A stretch of DNA of 64,000 bases from Kribbella rubisoli (GCF_004217145.1 NZ_SHKR01000011.1:1488001-1552000), one strand, 5' to 3'. Shown: positions 41,247 to 50,739, counted from the first letter of the stretch. The notes: generated by a model not told the origin, from the letters alone. Numbers and translations are program-made.

Positions 41247-41942
41247 GTGAGTATCGCGGAGGGTGGGATCCCGAGTCCCAACATCTGGCACCACCCGAAG
41301 GTGTACGAGATCGAGAACCGGGCAGTGGACCCGGACGGCGTGATCGAGCCGGCGATGCGGGCGATCCGGGACTGGGCCGGCGCGACGGTGCTCGACATCG
41401 GCTGCGGTACCGGCTTCCACCTGCCGAAGTTCGCCGCGACCGCCGGGCGAGTGATCGGCGTGGAGCCGCACGGCGCACTGGCCGACGCCGCCCGTCGACG
41501 TACGCAGGCGTTGCCGAACGTCGAAGTACGGCAGGGTACGGCGCAGCGCCTGCCGGTGCCGGACTCGTCGATCGACGTGATGCATGCGCGCTGGGCCTAC
41601 TTCTTCGGACCGGGCTGTGAACCCGGGCTGGCCGAGCTGGACCGGGTGATGCGCCACGGCGGGACCGCGTTCGTGATCGACAACGACGGCAGCCGGTCGA
41701 CGTTCGGCGGCTGGTTCAGTACGTCGTACCCGATGATCAAGCCGGCCGAGGTGGAGCGGTTCTGGACCGACCGCGGCTGGCACCGGACGGCGCTCGACAT
41801 GGGCTGGCGGTTCGAGAGCCGGGCGGACTTCGAGGCGGTGGTGAAGATCGAGTTCACGCCGAAGGACGCGCAGCGGATCATCGCCTCGCACGTCGGCGCC
41901 GAGGTCGACTACGCCGTCAACCTGTGGAGCAAGAGCTTCTAG
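41247..41942 (+). CDS. Class I SAM-dependent methyltransferase
   Basis: A 231-residue methyltransferase: [38 protein letters not shown] (motifs I and II) and SSIDVMHARWAYFFGPGCEPGLAELDRVMRHGGTAFVI (post-II). The WAYFFGPGC region is characteristic of an actinobacterial subfamily of unknown substrate. GTG 41247 with TAGGCT 8 nt upstream, leaderless. Confidence 0.83.
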   Translation: MSIAEGGIPSPNIWHHPKVYEIENRAVDPDGVIEPAMRAIRDWAGATVLDIGCGTGFHLPKFAATAGRVIGVEPHGALADAARRRTQALPNVEVRQGTAQRLPVPDSSIDVMHARWAYFFGPGCEPGLAELDRVMRHGGTAFVIDNDGSRSTFGGWFSTSYPMIKPAEVERFWTDRGWHRTALDMGWRFESRADFEAVVKIEFTPKDAQRIIASHVGAEVDYAVNLWSKSF

Positions 41943-41996
41943 CCGACACTCTCTGTGGTCTGCGGACCGACCTTCAGTACTCATAGGGTTAACGAG

Positions 41997-42548
41997 ATGG
42001 ATGGTCTGCTGCTCGAACGCGTACCGGGGCTGCCGGAGCGGCTCCGGATCGACGTAGGTGAGCAGCGCGCGGTCGTCGTACCGCAGGCCGCCGACCGTCG
42101 CCGGCTCGCCGACGTACTGACCGGACTGGATGACCCACCGCCCGGTGCGGTCGTACTGAAGGGCGGTCCGGTCCGGCTGGTGCCGGCTGAAGGCGGACTG
42201 CTCCCCCACCTGACAGTCCTCGGCAACGTGATGCACGGCCACCGGACGACGCATCAGGTCACCACACAGGCTGCCCGGGACGAGAGCCTGGTCAAGGTCA
42301 TCGGCTGTGGTCTCGAGGACGTCCAGGACCGCTACCCGCACGAGATCACCCCAGGTCGCCGTCGGCTGGCCGGAGTGGCTCGCGCACTCGGCGCGTACCC
42401 GCGAGCGATCGTGCTCGAGGACGCGACGGGCCTGCCTACCTGGGGATCGCTTCTGTCGATCCGTCCCAACCCTGACCTCGCCTCGGTCGCACTGCTGCTC
42501 ATCACCACCAGCACGACACGCATCACAGGGTTTGACGATGCCGAGTAG
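41997..42548 (+). CDS. Degenerate ABC-type ATPase without Walker A (pseudo-ATPase)
   Basis: A 183-residue protein aligned with an ABC NBD by eye: the Walker A position reads VPQAADRRRLADVLTG, so no GxxGxGK[ST]; AEGGLLPHLTVLGNVMHG corresponds to the region after the Q-loop; HEITPGRRRLAGVARALGAYPRAIVLEDATGL replaces LSGG and the Walker B DE with ED. The H-loop is absent. It cannot hydrolyse ATP in the normal way. It precedes, with an 11-bp overlap, a binding-protein gene. TAGGGT (41984-41989) 7 nt before ATG. Confidence 0.75.
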   Translation: MDGLLLERVPGLPERLRIDVGEQRAVVVPQAADRRRLADVLTGLDDPPPGAVVLKGGPVRLVPAEGGLLPHLTVLGNVMHGHRTTHQVTTQAARDESLVKVIGCGLEDVQDRYPHEITPGRRRLAGVARALGAYPRAIVLEDATGLPTWGSLLSIRPNPDLASVALLLITTSTTRITGFDDAE

Positions 42549-43788
42549 CCGCAGAGCGTTCCTCGGCGCCGCCGGAGCGCTTCTGCTCACCGGGTGTTCG
42601 AGTGACGTGCTGGGACTGCGGCGTGCCGTCCGGGTGGCCGTCAGCTGGAGTGGGCAGGAACTGCGCGCGTTCCACAAGGTCCTCGACGGTCTGGGAACGC
42701 TCGACTACCCGGTCGAAGTCGTGCCGCTCGGCGACGACATCTCCACCGCGTTCGGCGCTCGCTCCACGCGACGCCCGGACATCGTCATGCTCCCGCAGCC
42801 CGGACTGGTCCCACGTCATCTCAGCGACTTGGAGCCGATGCCCGACGACCTGGCTCCGCTCGGGCAGGCTCGTTTGTGGAACGAGCTCCTGACGCACAAC
42901 GGGACGACGTACGGCGTGCCGTTCAAGACTGCGCACAAGTCAGCGGTTTGGTATCGGCCGTCGGTGTTCGAGCAGGCCGGCGTACAACCGCCTCGGCTGT
43001 GGTCGGAGTGGCTGACGCTGAACCGGACGCTGACGCAAGCGGGCATCACACCGTTGTCGCTGGCGGCAGGTGACGGCTGGGTGCTCACCGACTTCCTGGA
43101 GAACGTGCTGCTCGGTATAGCGCCCAGCGTCTATGTCGGACTCGCAGCGGCAACCGATCCACGTCCGTCGCAGCAGCCGCAGTTCGGTGCGGCACTGCGG
43201 TTGCTGGGGACCATGTGGTCGGCGCCTGGAGTGCTGGCGGGCGGAGTGAAGGAGTCGCTCGTCCAGCAGTTCCCGGATGCGCTGATCGAGGTGTTCGGCC
43301 ATCGTAGAGCGGCCATGGTGCTGGCATCCGACTTCGCCGAGCCGGTTGTCCGCTCGTTTGCCGCAGACCCCGATGACATCGGTCTCTTCACGTTCCCGCC
43401 GATGGGTCCGGGAGCTGCCGCACCTGTGGTGGTCGGTGGCGACGTGATGGTGCTACCGAAGCCGACCAGGGACGACGCCCTCGATCTCGTACGCCGCCTG
43501 TCCAAGCCGACGGCTGCTGACCCGTGGATCAAGGAGGGCGGGTTCCTGGTCGACGGACGGGTCTCTGGGTACACGCCTGAGCTCACTCGACTTGCCGTGC
43601 AGCTGACCAAGCCCGGTGAGCAGCTCCAGTTCGACCTGTCCGACCAGCTCGGCCGGCTCGGTGACATCAACGGGCTGTGGCGTGTGCTGACCGACTTCCT
43701 GATCCAGGTCGGCGGTCGCGGCGCCGCCGTCGTACCAGGGGCTGTGGACGACGCGATCGACCAGATGCGCAAGGTGGAGGAGAGCTGA
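42538..43788 (+). CDS. ABC transporter extracellular solute-binding lipoprotein (family 1-like)
   Basis: A 416-residue lipoprotein: MPSSRRAFLGAAGALLLTGC with lipobox Cys20 and an arginine pair at the start. The mature part has family 1 (carbohydrate-type) binding protein features: YPVEVVPLGDDISTAFGA, YGVPFKTAHKSAVWYRPSVFEQAGVQPPRLWSEW, and AAMVLASDFAEPVV. Substrate unknown, probably a sugar or related molecule. It overlaps the pseudo-ATPase by 11 bp and the permease by 1 base (TGATG). Confidence 0.85.
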   Translation: MPSSRRAFLGAAGALLLTGCSSDVLGLRRAVRVAVSWSGQELRAFHKVLDGLGTLDYPVEVVPLGDDISTAFGARSTRRPDIVMLPQPGLVPRHLSDLEPMPDDLAPLGQARLWNELLTHNGTTYGVPFKTAHKSAVWYRPSVFEQAGVQPPRLWSEWLTLNRTLTQAGITPLSLAAGDGWVLTDFLENVLLGIAPSVYVGLAAATDPRPSQQPQFGAALRLLGTMWSAPGVLAGGVKESLVQQFPDALIEVFGHRRAAMVLASDFAEPVVRSFAADPDDIGLFTFPPMGPGAAAPVVVGGDVMVLPKPTRDDALDLVRRLSKPTAADPWIKEGGFLVDGRVSGYTPELTRLAVQLTKPGEQLQFDLSDQLGRLGDINGLWRVLTDFLIQVGGRGAAVVPGAVDDAIDQMRKVEES

Positions 43789-45560
43789 TGGGGCTGCACA
43801 CCAACGGCTTGTCCCTCGAGATCGTCGGCCGTGAGATCACCGGTCGCCCGGTGCCCGGCAAACCGCGTCGGCCGGCCGGACCGTACCTGCTGGGGTTGCC
43901 GGCGCTGCTGCTCAGCTGTCTGCTGCTGGTGCCGATCGGAGTGACCGTGGTAGCGGCGTTCCGGACGCCGGGCGGGTTCGGGCTCGGCAACTTCGCGGTG
44001 ATGACCGACCAGGGCGCATTGCGTGCCGTCGGCAACAGTCTGCTCTGGGTGCTGGTTGCGTTCGGGATCGTCGTGGTCGGGTTCTTCCTTGCCCTGTTGA
44101 GTTATCGGCTGCCCGCGGTGACGACGTTCCTGCAGCCTGCACTGGTCATTCCGTTCGCGGTGTCGGTGCTGGTGTCCGGTGCGACGTTCCGGCTGCTCTT
44201 CGACCCGACGCCGGAGCGTGGGACAGTCACGGCGGTCTGGACACGACTGTTCGGGTCAAGTCCGGTGTGGCTCGGGCCTGGTCTGTTCTGGCTCGTGCTG
44301 GTGTCCGCGTTCGGCTGGACCTGGCTGGGGTACGTCGTGTCGCTCTTCCGCGCTGGTCTGGACGCAATACCCGACGATGTGACCAGAACCCTCACTGCAG
44401 AAGGCGTTCGGGGCTGGCGGCGCCTACGCGCGTTGGAGATCCCGTTGCTACGGCCGATCGCCGGAGTGGTCACGCTGACAGTGGTGATCGCTGCGGTGCG
44501 GGTCTTCGATCTCATCTTGATCGTCGTGCCAGGGTCGATGCAGCGGTCCGCCGACGTACTCGGACTGAACTGGTGGCGAGAGACAACCAGTGGTGACGAC
44601 ACCGGACGTACGGCGGCGCTCGGCGTCGTACTGTTCGCGATCGTCGCTGCGGTGGCGCTGATCGGCGTACGGGGCTTGCGTCGGCGGCGATGGGCGATGC
44701 CGGTGACCGTCGTACGGCCGGATCCGTCACTGGGGCGACCGAAGCCTCGACGTTCCGTACGGCGGTTCGGCTGGCTCATCGGGCTCGCAGTAGCGCTGGT
44801 GTGGATCTTCCCGGCCGTCGTACTCGTCATCACCGCTTTGCACTCCCCTGCGGAAGCCGGTGTGCGTGGCTGGTGGTCTGCGTCAGGACTCGGGTTCTCG
44901 TCCTTCGCTGCAGCGGCGAATGTCGGGTTGTTCCGGGCCTTGCTGTCCACACTGATCATCGCGAGCGCTGCCACCGCTGTGCTGCTCGTGATCGCCGTAC
45001 CGACGGCCTATTTGGTCGCGTGGGGCGGTCTACCCGTGCACGTCGGCCGGACCGTGATGGCAGTGTTCGTCGTACTCGCGGTGACGCCTGTGCAGATGTA
45101 CGCCGCTCCGCTGCGCGACGCGATCGACGCAGCCGGACTGGCCGGCTCCCGGATCGCGCTGGCCTTAGTACATGCGGCAGCGGGCCTCCCGTTTGCTGTG
45201 CTGCTGCTGCGGTCCGCCTTCGCGTCCGCCCCACCTGCGTTGGTGTCTGAGGCGCTGCAAGGCCCGGTGCGGCAGAGCGCCGTACTGGCTACTGTGCAGC
45301 GGACGTACCGTCCCGCGCTGATCGCTGTGGCGGTGCTCGAGTTCGCACTGGTGTGGAACGACTTCATCGTCGGATTCCTGATCAGCGGGCCCGGTACGAC
45401 GCCATTGTCGCTCGTGCTCTGGGGTGAGGCGCGACAGTTCTCCGCCTCGAGCGGACCGGTCGCCGCTGCGGCCGTCGTCGCGTCGATCGTGCCTGCGGTC
45501 CTGATGCTCTCGTTCTGGCGGACCGTGGTGCGCGGGCTGACGACAGGCAGCCGGCCATGA
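43788..45560 (+). CDS. Fused double-domain ABC permease (MalF+MalG in one chain)
   Basis: A 590-residue protein containing two binding-protein-dependent permease domains in tandem. The first half (residues 30-320) ends in the coupling-helix motif TLTAEGVRGWRRLRALEIPLLRP; the second half (345-585) starts WLIGLAVALVWIFPAVVLVITALHSPAEAG and has the degenerate coupling motif EALQGPVRQSAVLATVQRTYRPAL. A basic linker (RGLRRRRWAMP, PKPRRSVRR) joins them. Carbohydrate permeases are normally two separate genes; this fused form forces a fixed heterodimer. The partner ATPase is not intact in this locus. Confidence 0.85.
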   Translation: MGLHTNGLSLEIVGREITGRPVPGKPRRPAGPYLLGLPALLLSCLLLVPIGVTVVAAFRTPGGFGLGNFAVMTDQGALRAVGNSLLWVLVAFGIVVVGFFLALLSYRLPAVTTFLQPALVIPFAVSVLVSGATFRLLFDPTPERGTVTAVWTRLFGSSPVWLGPGLFWLVLVSAFGWTWLGYVVSLFRAGLDAIPDDVTRTLTAEGVRGWRRLRALEIPLLRPIAGVVTLTVVIAAVRVFDLILIVVPGSMQRSADVLGLNWWRETTSGDDTGRTAALGVVLFAIVAAVALIGVRGLRRRRWAMPVTVVRPDPSLGRPKPRRSVRRFGWLIGLAVALVWIFPAVVLVITALHSPAEAGVRGWWSASGLGFSSFAAAANVGLFRALLSTLIIASAATAVLLVIAVPTAYLVAWGGLPVHVGRTVMAVFVVLAVTPVQMYAAPLRDAIDAAGLAGSRIALALVHAAAGLPFAVLLLRSAFASAPPALVSEALQGPVRQSAVLATVQRTYRPALIAVAVLEFALVWNDFIVGFLISGPGTTPLSLVLWGEARQFSASSGPVAAAAVVASIVPAVLMLSFWRTVVRGLTTGSRP

Positions 45561-46852
45561 GCGAGGAGGAAGAGAAGGCGCCGGAGAAACCGGAGTCGCC
45601 GTACCAGACGCGCGGATTCCGCTTCGTCATCGGCACTGTGGCGTCCGCGCTGCTCACCGGGCTCGCGTCGGAGATGCTCAACCAGAGCCTCGACAGCGGC
45701 GGCTGGGTGCAGTTGATCGGCCTCGGAGTGACCGTGCTGCTCGGAGCGATCACGATCATCCAGTACGGCCCGGCGATCCGGCGCTCCTGGCAGCACAGCG
45801 GCGACAGCGCTCCTGAACTGCACGCGACCGCCGAGGAGGCCGAGCAGTGGATGATCGCGCTCGGGTCCCACGCCGGCGGTATGGCAGCCGCCGAGTGGTA
45901 CGCCTTGCACGAGGAGTGGCTCCGAGAACTGCTGATGGCCGAGAAGCCGCACGTCGACACCATCGACGACTTCGCCCGCATCTGCGACGCGCTCGAGGCC
46001 TGGTACGTACGACGTGCTGATCCGGATGCGCTGCTCCAGCTCAGCGACCTGTTGAGTGCCGCAGCCGAGGTATGCGGTCGCCGTGATCTGGCCGAGCTCG
46101 CTGCGGCGCGCGCGGCAACGGCGTACCGGATGCTGGGCGACCTGGACACGGCCACCACCCGGCTGGGCATATCCGACAACATCGCGACCCACACCCGGAC
46201 CGCGGCCGCGATGACCACGCGACGGCAGGTCGAACGGGCGCTGCTATCCCTTGCCCGCGCGGACCGCTCACCGGCCGGGAACGACCGCGACGAAGCAGTT
46301 CTGAACGCACGCGAGCGGCTGGACGAGGCACGGCTCAAGCGGCCCGGTCCGGACCTCGCGGCCGACGTGGCGATCGCCGTCAACCTCGCCGTCGTACACC
46401 TGTACCAGCAGGACGCCGAGGGTGCGCTGGACCATCTGCGACCCGCCGTCGCTCGAGCAACAGCCGCAGGCGATCTGAGCGGCCAAGCCCATGCACTCGA
46501 GCTCATGGGCGTGGCCGCGTGGATGCAAGACAACAAGCACGAGGCCGTCAGTCGCTGGGATCACGCCGCCCACCTGTACGCCGAGGTCGACGAACGCGAA
46601 GGCCACGCCCGCTGCCTGCAACACCTCGGCTCCGCGGAGGTCACCGCCGGTCGCCTCAGCGCCGGACTCGAGCTGCTCGAACAAAGCGCGATGCTCCGAA
46701 CGTCGGAGAGCCAGATCCTGACGAAGTACCTCGAAGCTGCACGACAGACCGCGCAGCTGCCGGTCGTCGCCGACGATGCGCCGCGCCGTACGGTCGGCTG
46801 GCTGAAGCGGGTCCTCCGGTCGTTGAGGGGATTTGTCGGACGCTCCGTCTAG
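45557..46852 (+). CDS. Membrane-anchored TPR protein
   Basis: A 431-residue protein with two N-terminal transmembrane helices (FRFVIGTVASALLTGLASEML, LIGLGVTVLLGAITIIQYG) and a 360-residue helical region with TPR-like repeats (DLAELAAARAATAYRMLGDLD, AVNLAVVHLYQQDAEGALDHL, ALELMGVAAWMQDNKHEAVSRWDHAAHLYAEVDEREGHARCLQHLGSAEV). Its ATG overlaps the permease stop (4 bp), so it belongs to the cassette. No enzyme motif. Function unknown. Confidence 0.75.
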   Translation: MSEEEEKAPEKPESPYQTRGFRFVIGTVASALLTGLASEMLNQSLDSGGWVQLIGLGVTVLLGAITIIQYGPAIRRSWQHSGDSAPELHATAEEAEQWMIALGSHAGGMAAAEWYALHEEWLRELLMAEKPHVDTIDDFARICDALEAWYVRRADPDALLQLSDLLSAAAEVCGRRDLAELAAARAATAYRMLGDLDTATTRLGISDNIATHTRTAAAMTTRRQVERALLSLARADRSPAGNDRDEAVLNARERLDEARLKRPGPDLAADVAIAVNLAVVHLYQQDAEGALDHLRPAVARATAAGDLSGQAHALELMGVAAWMQDNKHEAVSRWDHAAHLYAEVDEREGHARCLQHLGSAEVTAGRLSAGLELLEQSAMLRTSESQILTKYLEAARQTAQLPVVADDAPRRTVGWLKRVLRSLRGFVGRSV

Positions 46853-46861
46853 GTTGGTGCC

Positions 46862-48262
46862 ATGGCGAAGGCAGCGACACAGGCGAAGGGGAAGCCCGCG
46901 TACGCGTGCTCGGAGTGTGGGTGGACCTCGGCGCGCTGGATCGGGCGGTGTGGCGAGTGCCAGGCCTGGGGCACGGTCGCCGAGGTCGGTGCGCCGAAGG
47001 CCGCGCGGATCACGGCGGGTCCGGTGTCATCGCCCGCGATGCCGATCGCCAAGGTGTCCGCGATCGAGGCCGAGTCGCGACCGACCGGCATCGGCGAGCT
47101 CGACCGCGTGCTCGGCGGCGGCGTCGTGCCGGGCGCGGTGATCCTGCTGGCTGGTGAGCCGGGTGTCGGCAAGTCCACCCTGCTGCTGGAGGTCGCGGCG
47201 CAATCGGCACGCGGCGGCCAGCGCACTCTGTACGTTTCCGGCGAAGAGTCGGCTGCTCAGGTGCGGCTGCGCGCCGGCCGGACGGACGCTCTCGTCGACG
47301 AACTGTTTCTTGCCGCGGAGACCGACCTGTCCGCAGTGGTCGGGCAGATCGACGCGGTCGAGCCGTCGTTCCTGGTGATCGACTCGGTGCAGACGATGGC
47401 CCATCCCGAGGTCGACGGCGCACCGGGTGGCGTGACACAGGTTCGCGAGGTGACCGGCGCGTTGGTCCGGCTCGCGAAGGAGCGGCACATCGCGGTCGTC
47501 CTGGTCGGCCACGTGACCAAGGACGGCGCGATCGCCGGTCCGCGAATGCTCGAGCACCTCGTCGACGTCGTGCTCGCGTTCGACGGCGACCGGCATTCGG
47601 GATTCCGGATGGTTCGCGCGACCAAGAACCGGTTCGGTCCGTCGGACGAGGTCGGCTGCTTCGACATGGTCGACACCGGGATCGTCGAGGTCACCGACCC
47701 GACCGGCCTGTTCGTGTCCGAGCACGCCGAGCCCGTCGCCGGGACGTGCGTGACGGTGATGATGGAGGGCCGCCGCCCGCTGCTGGCCGAAGTACAGGCG
47801 CTGGTCGGGCCGTCCGCGGCACCACAACCGCGCCGGACCACGTCCGGGTTGGAGTCGTCGCGCGTCGCGATGGTCCTCGCCGTCCTCGGGAATCGAGCCG
47901 GGCTCAAGCTGACCGACAAAGAGGTGTACGTCGCGACCGTCGGCGGCGTGAAGATCACCGAACCGGTCGCGGACCTGTCCGTCGCGATCGCGGTCGCGTC
48001 CTCGGTGATGGACAAGCCGATCCACCCCGGGCTGATCGCGATCGGCGAGGTCGGCCTGGCCGGCGAGGTCCGGCGGGTCGGCGGTCTGGAGAAGCGGCTT
48101 GCGGAGGCGGCCCGGCTCGGATTCACCAAGGCGATCGTCCCGGCCGATATCCCGAACCGGAGCAAGGACCTCAAGCCGATGGACATCCAGAAGAAGTACG
48201 GCCTGCGTACCTTCGCGGCCCCGGATCTGCCCTCCGCATTGATGGCCGCGGGTCTCGCCTGA
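46862..48262 (+). CDS. radA: DNA repair protein RadA
   Basis: A 466-residue branch-migration/recombination ATPase. C4 zinc finger CSECGWTSARWIGRCGECQAWG (residues 13-34), Walker A GEPGVGKST near 100, the RadA signature KNRFG near 257 and the C-terminal Lon-protease-like domain with GEVGLAGEVRRVGGLEKRL. ATG 46862 with TAGGTT (46850-46855) 6 nt upstream. In mycobacteria it is next to disA; here a KAS III gene has come between. Confidence 0.96.
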   Translation: MAKAATQAKGKPAYACSECGWTSARWIGRCGECQAWGTVAEVGAPKAARITAGPVSSPAMPIAKVSAIEAESRPTGIGELDRVLGGGVVPGAVILLAGEPGVGKSTLLLEVAAQSARGGQRTLYVSGEESAAQVRLRAGRTDALVDELFLAAETDLSAVVGQIDAVEPSFLVIDSVQTMAHPEVDGAPGGVTQVREVTGALVRLAKERHIAVVLVGHVTKDGAIAGPRMLEHLVDVVLAFDGDRHSGFRMVRATKNRFGPSDEVGCFDMVDTGIVEVTDPTGLFVSEHAEPVAGTCVTVMMEGRRPLLAEVQALVGPSAAPQPRRTTSGLESSRVAMVLAVLGNRAGLKLTDKEVYVATVGGVKITEPVADLSVAIAVASSVMDKPIHPGLIAIGEVGLAGEVRRVGGLEKRLAEAARLGFTKAIVPADIPNRSKDLKPMDIQKKYGLRTFAAPDLPSALMAAGLA

Positions 48263-48342
48263 CGGCTGTGTTCCCTGCCACAGGGTGGACAGGGGGATCA
48301 ACAGACCCGCAATCGGGAACGTACTCTGGGGGCGCCCCCACG

Positions 48343-48364
48343 CCGGGTTCGTCGCCGAACCCGG
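48343..48364 (+). promoter_or_regulatory. Leader hairpin before the KAS III gene
   Basis: CCGGGTTCG (48343-48351) and CGAACCCGG (48356-48364) with loop TCGC: a perfect 9-bp stem located 32 nt before the KAS III start. Could be a terminator of radA or a leader structure. Confidence 0.4.
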
Positions 48365-48395
48365 GTAGCCCCCGGATGACTTGCAGGAGCACCTG

Positions 48396-49343
48396 ATGAC
48401 CGGATCAAGAGTTGTCGCGCTCGGCCACTACCAGCCGGAACGGGTGCTCACCAACGACGAGCTCGCCACCATGGTCGAGACCAACGACGAGTGGATCCAG
48501 AGCCGGGTCGGCATCCGCGAACGCCGGATCGCGGCCCCGGACGAGTCCGTCGACGAGATGGCCTGGCGCGCCGCCGACAAGGCGATCGCGAACGCCGGCC
48601 TGGACATCGCCGAGATCGACTACGTGGTCGTCGCCACCTGTACGGCGATCGACCGCTCGCCGAACATCGCTGCCCGCGTCGCCGCCCGGCTCGGCCTCGG
48701 CAACCCGGCAGCGATCGACCTGAACACCGCATGCTCCGGGTTCGCGTACGCGCTGGCCACCGCCGACCAGGCGATCCGGGCCGGCGCCGCGACGAAGGCC
48801 ATCGTGATCGGCGTCGAGAAACTCAGCGACTGGACCGACTGGACCGACCGCACCACCTGCGTGCTGATCGGTGACGGCGCCGGCGCTGCCGTGGTGGTCG
48901 CCGACGACACCGATGACACAGCCGGGATCAGCCCGGTGGTCTGGGGATCGGTGCCGGAGATGTCGGACGCGGTCCGGATCGAGGGGCGCGAGGGCCCGTT
49001 CCAGCAGGAGGGCCTGAGCGTCTTCCGCTGGGCCACCACGCAGCTGCCCGAGATCGCCCAGCAGGTCTGCGAGAAGGCCGGGCTGAAGCCCGAGGACCTC
49101 GGCGGCGTCGTCCTGCACCAGGCCAACCTGCGCATCATCGAGCCGCTCGCGAAGCGGCTCGGCGCGACCAACGCGGTCGTCGCGAAGGACGTCGTGGAGT
49201 CCGGCAACACCTCGGCCGCGAGCATCCCGATCGCGCTGTCGAAACTGGTCGAGAAGCGCGAGATCCCGTCCGGCGCGCCGGTGCTGCTGTTCGGATTCGG
49301 CGGCGGCCTCTCGTACGCCGGTCAGGTCATCCGCTGCCCCTGA
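48396..49343 (+). CDS. Beta-ketoacyl-ACP synthase III family protein (FabH-like)
   Basis: A 315-residue thiolase-fold condensing enzyme. Catalytic Cys113 in DLNTACSGFAYALATA, His in VVLHQANLRIIEPLAKRLG near 246, Asn in SGNTSAASIPIAL near 276: complete triad. It condenses acetyl/acyl-CoA with malonyl-ACP to begin fatty acid or related chains. ATG 48396 follows CAGGAG. Uncertain whether this is the housekeeping FabH or a special one; it stands alone between radA and disA. Confidence 0.9.
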   Translation: MTGSRVVALGHYQPERVLTNDELATMVETNDEWIQSRVGIRERRIAAPDESVDEMAWRAADKAIANAGLDIAEIDYVVVATCTAIDRSPNIAARVAARLGLGNPAAIDLNTACSGFAYALATADQAIRAGAATKAIVIGVEKLSDWTDWTDRTTCVLIGDGAGAAVVVADDTDDTAGISPVVWGSVPEMSDAVRIEGREGPFQQEGLSVFRWATTQLPEIAQQVCEKAGLKPEDLGGVVLHQANLRIIEPLAKRLGATNAVVAKDVVESGNTSAASIPIALSKLVEKREIPSGAPVLLFGFGGGLSYAGQVIRCP

Positions 49344-49366
49344 CGCGACAACCGTCGTACCGCCGT

Positions 49367-49384
49367 CCCGCGTGATCACGCGGG
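49367..49384. terminator. Perfect 18-bp palindrome after the KAS III gene
   Basis: CCCGCGTGATCACGCGGG, 23 nt after the stop. Likely a terminator; alternatively an operator of disA. Confidence 0.55.
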
Positions 49385-49523
49385 AATCCAGTACTGCACG
49401 GTCCGGATGCACGGGCGGGTGCACGCGCAACCGCAACTGCGGACCTCGCTGCACCGCGTGCGTCCGGCCGAGCGGCAGATATCGGCACAACTGCATCCGC
49501 GTAACCGCATAGACTCAGGTTCC

Positions 49524-50618
49524 GTGGCACCGAACTCGGACAAGAACAGCACCGGCGCCCGCCTGCGCTCGACACTCGCGGCGGTCGCGCCCGGCACCGA
49601 ACTGCGCGAAGGCCTGGAACGGATCCTGCGCGGCCGGACCGGCGCACTGATCGTGCTCGGTCACGACAAGGCCGTCGACGCGATCTCCACCGGCGGCTTC
49701 GAGATCGACGTCGAGTTCACCGCGACCGGATTGCGCGAACTCAGCAAGATGGACGGCGCGATCGTCCTCGACCGCGACGCGACCCGGCTGATCCAGGCCG
49801 CCGTACACCTGATGCCGGACCCGGCGATCGTCACCCAGGAGACCGGCACCCGGCACCGGACCGCCGACCGGGTCGCGCGGCAGACCGGGTTCCCGGTGAT
49901 CTCGGTCTCGCAGTCGATGCACATCATCGCGCTGTACGTCGACGACCAGCGGTACGTGCTGGAGGACTCCGGCGCGATCCTGTCCCGCGCGAACCAGGCA
50001 CTGGCCACCCTCGAGCGGTACAAGCTGCGTCTGGACGAGGTGTCCGGCACGCTGTCCGCCCTCGAGATCGAGGACCTGGTCACGGTCCGGGACGTGGCCG
50101 CGGTCGCGCAGCGGCTGGAGATGGTCCGCCGGATCGCCACCGAGATCGACGGGTACGTCGTCGAGCTCGGCACCGACGGCCGGCTGCTCACGCTCCAGCT
50201 CAACGAGCTCGTCGCCGGAGTCGCCGGTGAACGCGAGCTGGTCGTCCGCGACTACCTCCCGCCGGCCACGGGGCGCAAGCCCAAGACGGCCGACGACGTA
50301 CTGCTCGAGCTCGACGCGGTCAGCCCGACGGACCTGCTCGACATCGGCCAGGTCGCGCGTGCCCTGCAGCTCGGCGGCGCCGAGCAGCTCGACGCCGCGG
50401 TCACCCCGCGCGGCTACCGGCTGCTGGCCAAGGTGCCGCGCCTCCCGGGTGCGGTCATCGACCGGCTGATCGACCACTTCGGTCACCTGCAGAAGTTGCT
50501 CGCGGCAAGCATCGACGACCTGCAGACGGTCGAGGGCGTCGGCGAGAACCGCGCCCGCACGGTCCGCGAGGGCCTGTCCCGACTGGCCGAGTCCAGCATC
50601 CTGGAACGCTACGTCTGA
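49524..50618 (+). CDS. disA: DNA integrity scanning diadenylate cyclase DisA
   Basis: A 364-residue enzyme making cyclic di-AMP while scanning DNA. DAC domain motifs DGA (77-79) and RHR (110-112, in [11 protein letters not shown]), linker with helical segments, and a C-terminal HhH DNA-binding domain ([19 protein letters not shown]). GTG 49524 has TAGACT (49510-49515) 8 nt upstream: leaderless. Downstream of radA (and the KAS III gene) as in mycobacteria, with mutY nearby. Confidence 0.96.
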   Translation: MAPNSDKNSTGARLRSTLAAVAPGTELREGLERILRGRTGALIVLGHDKAVDAISTGGFEIDVEFTATGLRELSKMDGAIVLDRDATRLIQAAVHLMPDPAIVTQETGTRHRTADRVARQTGFPVISVSQSMHIIALYVDDQRYVLEDSGAILSRANQALATLERYKLRLDEVSGTLSALEIEDLVTVRDVAAVAQRLEMVRRIATEIDGYVVELGTDGRLLTLQLNELVAGVAGERELVVRDYLPPATGRKPKTADDVLLELDAVSPTDLLDIGQVARALQLGGAEQLDAAVTPRGYRLLAKVPRLPGAVIDRLIDHFGHLQKLLAASIDDLQTVEGVGENRARTVREGLSRLAESSILERYV

Positions 50619-50635
50619 CCACTGAACGTCACTCG

Positions 50636-50667
50636 ACGCCTCCGGTTCGTGAACGAACCGGAGGCGT
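50636..50667 (+). terminator. Terminator after disA
   Basis: ACGCCTCCGGTTCG (50636-50649) pairs perfectly with CGAACCGGAGGCGT (50654-50667) across TGAA, 14 bp. Confidence 0.9.
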
Positions 50668-50690
50668 GTTGCATTTCGGCGCGGATCGGC

Positions 50691-50734
50691 TAATACTCCA
50701 CATGGAACATTTGGCGCGGAACAATCCACCTGGA
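50691..50734 (+). promoter_or_regulatory. PadR promoter and operator candidate
   Basis: TAATAC at 50691-50696 is a likely -10. TCCACATGGA (50697-50706) and TCCACCTGGA (50725-50734) are near-identical 10-bp dyads 28 bp apart; the second overlaps the ribosome-binding site of the PadR gene, suggesting autorepression. Confidence 0.5.
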
Positions 50735-50739
50735 GGATC

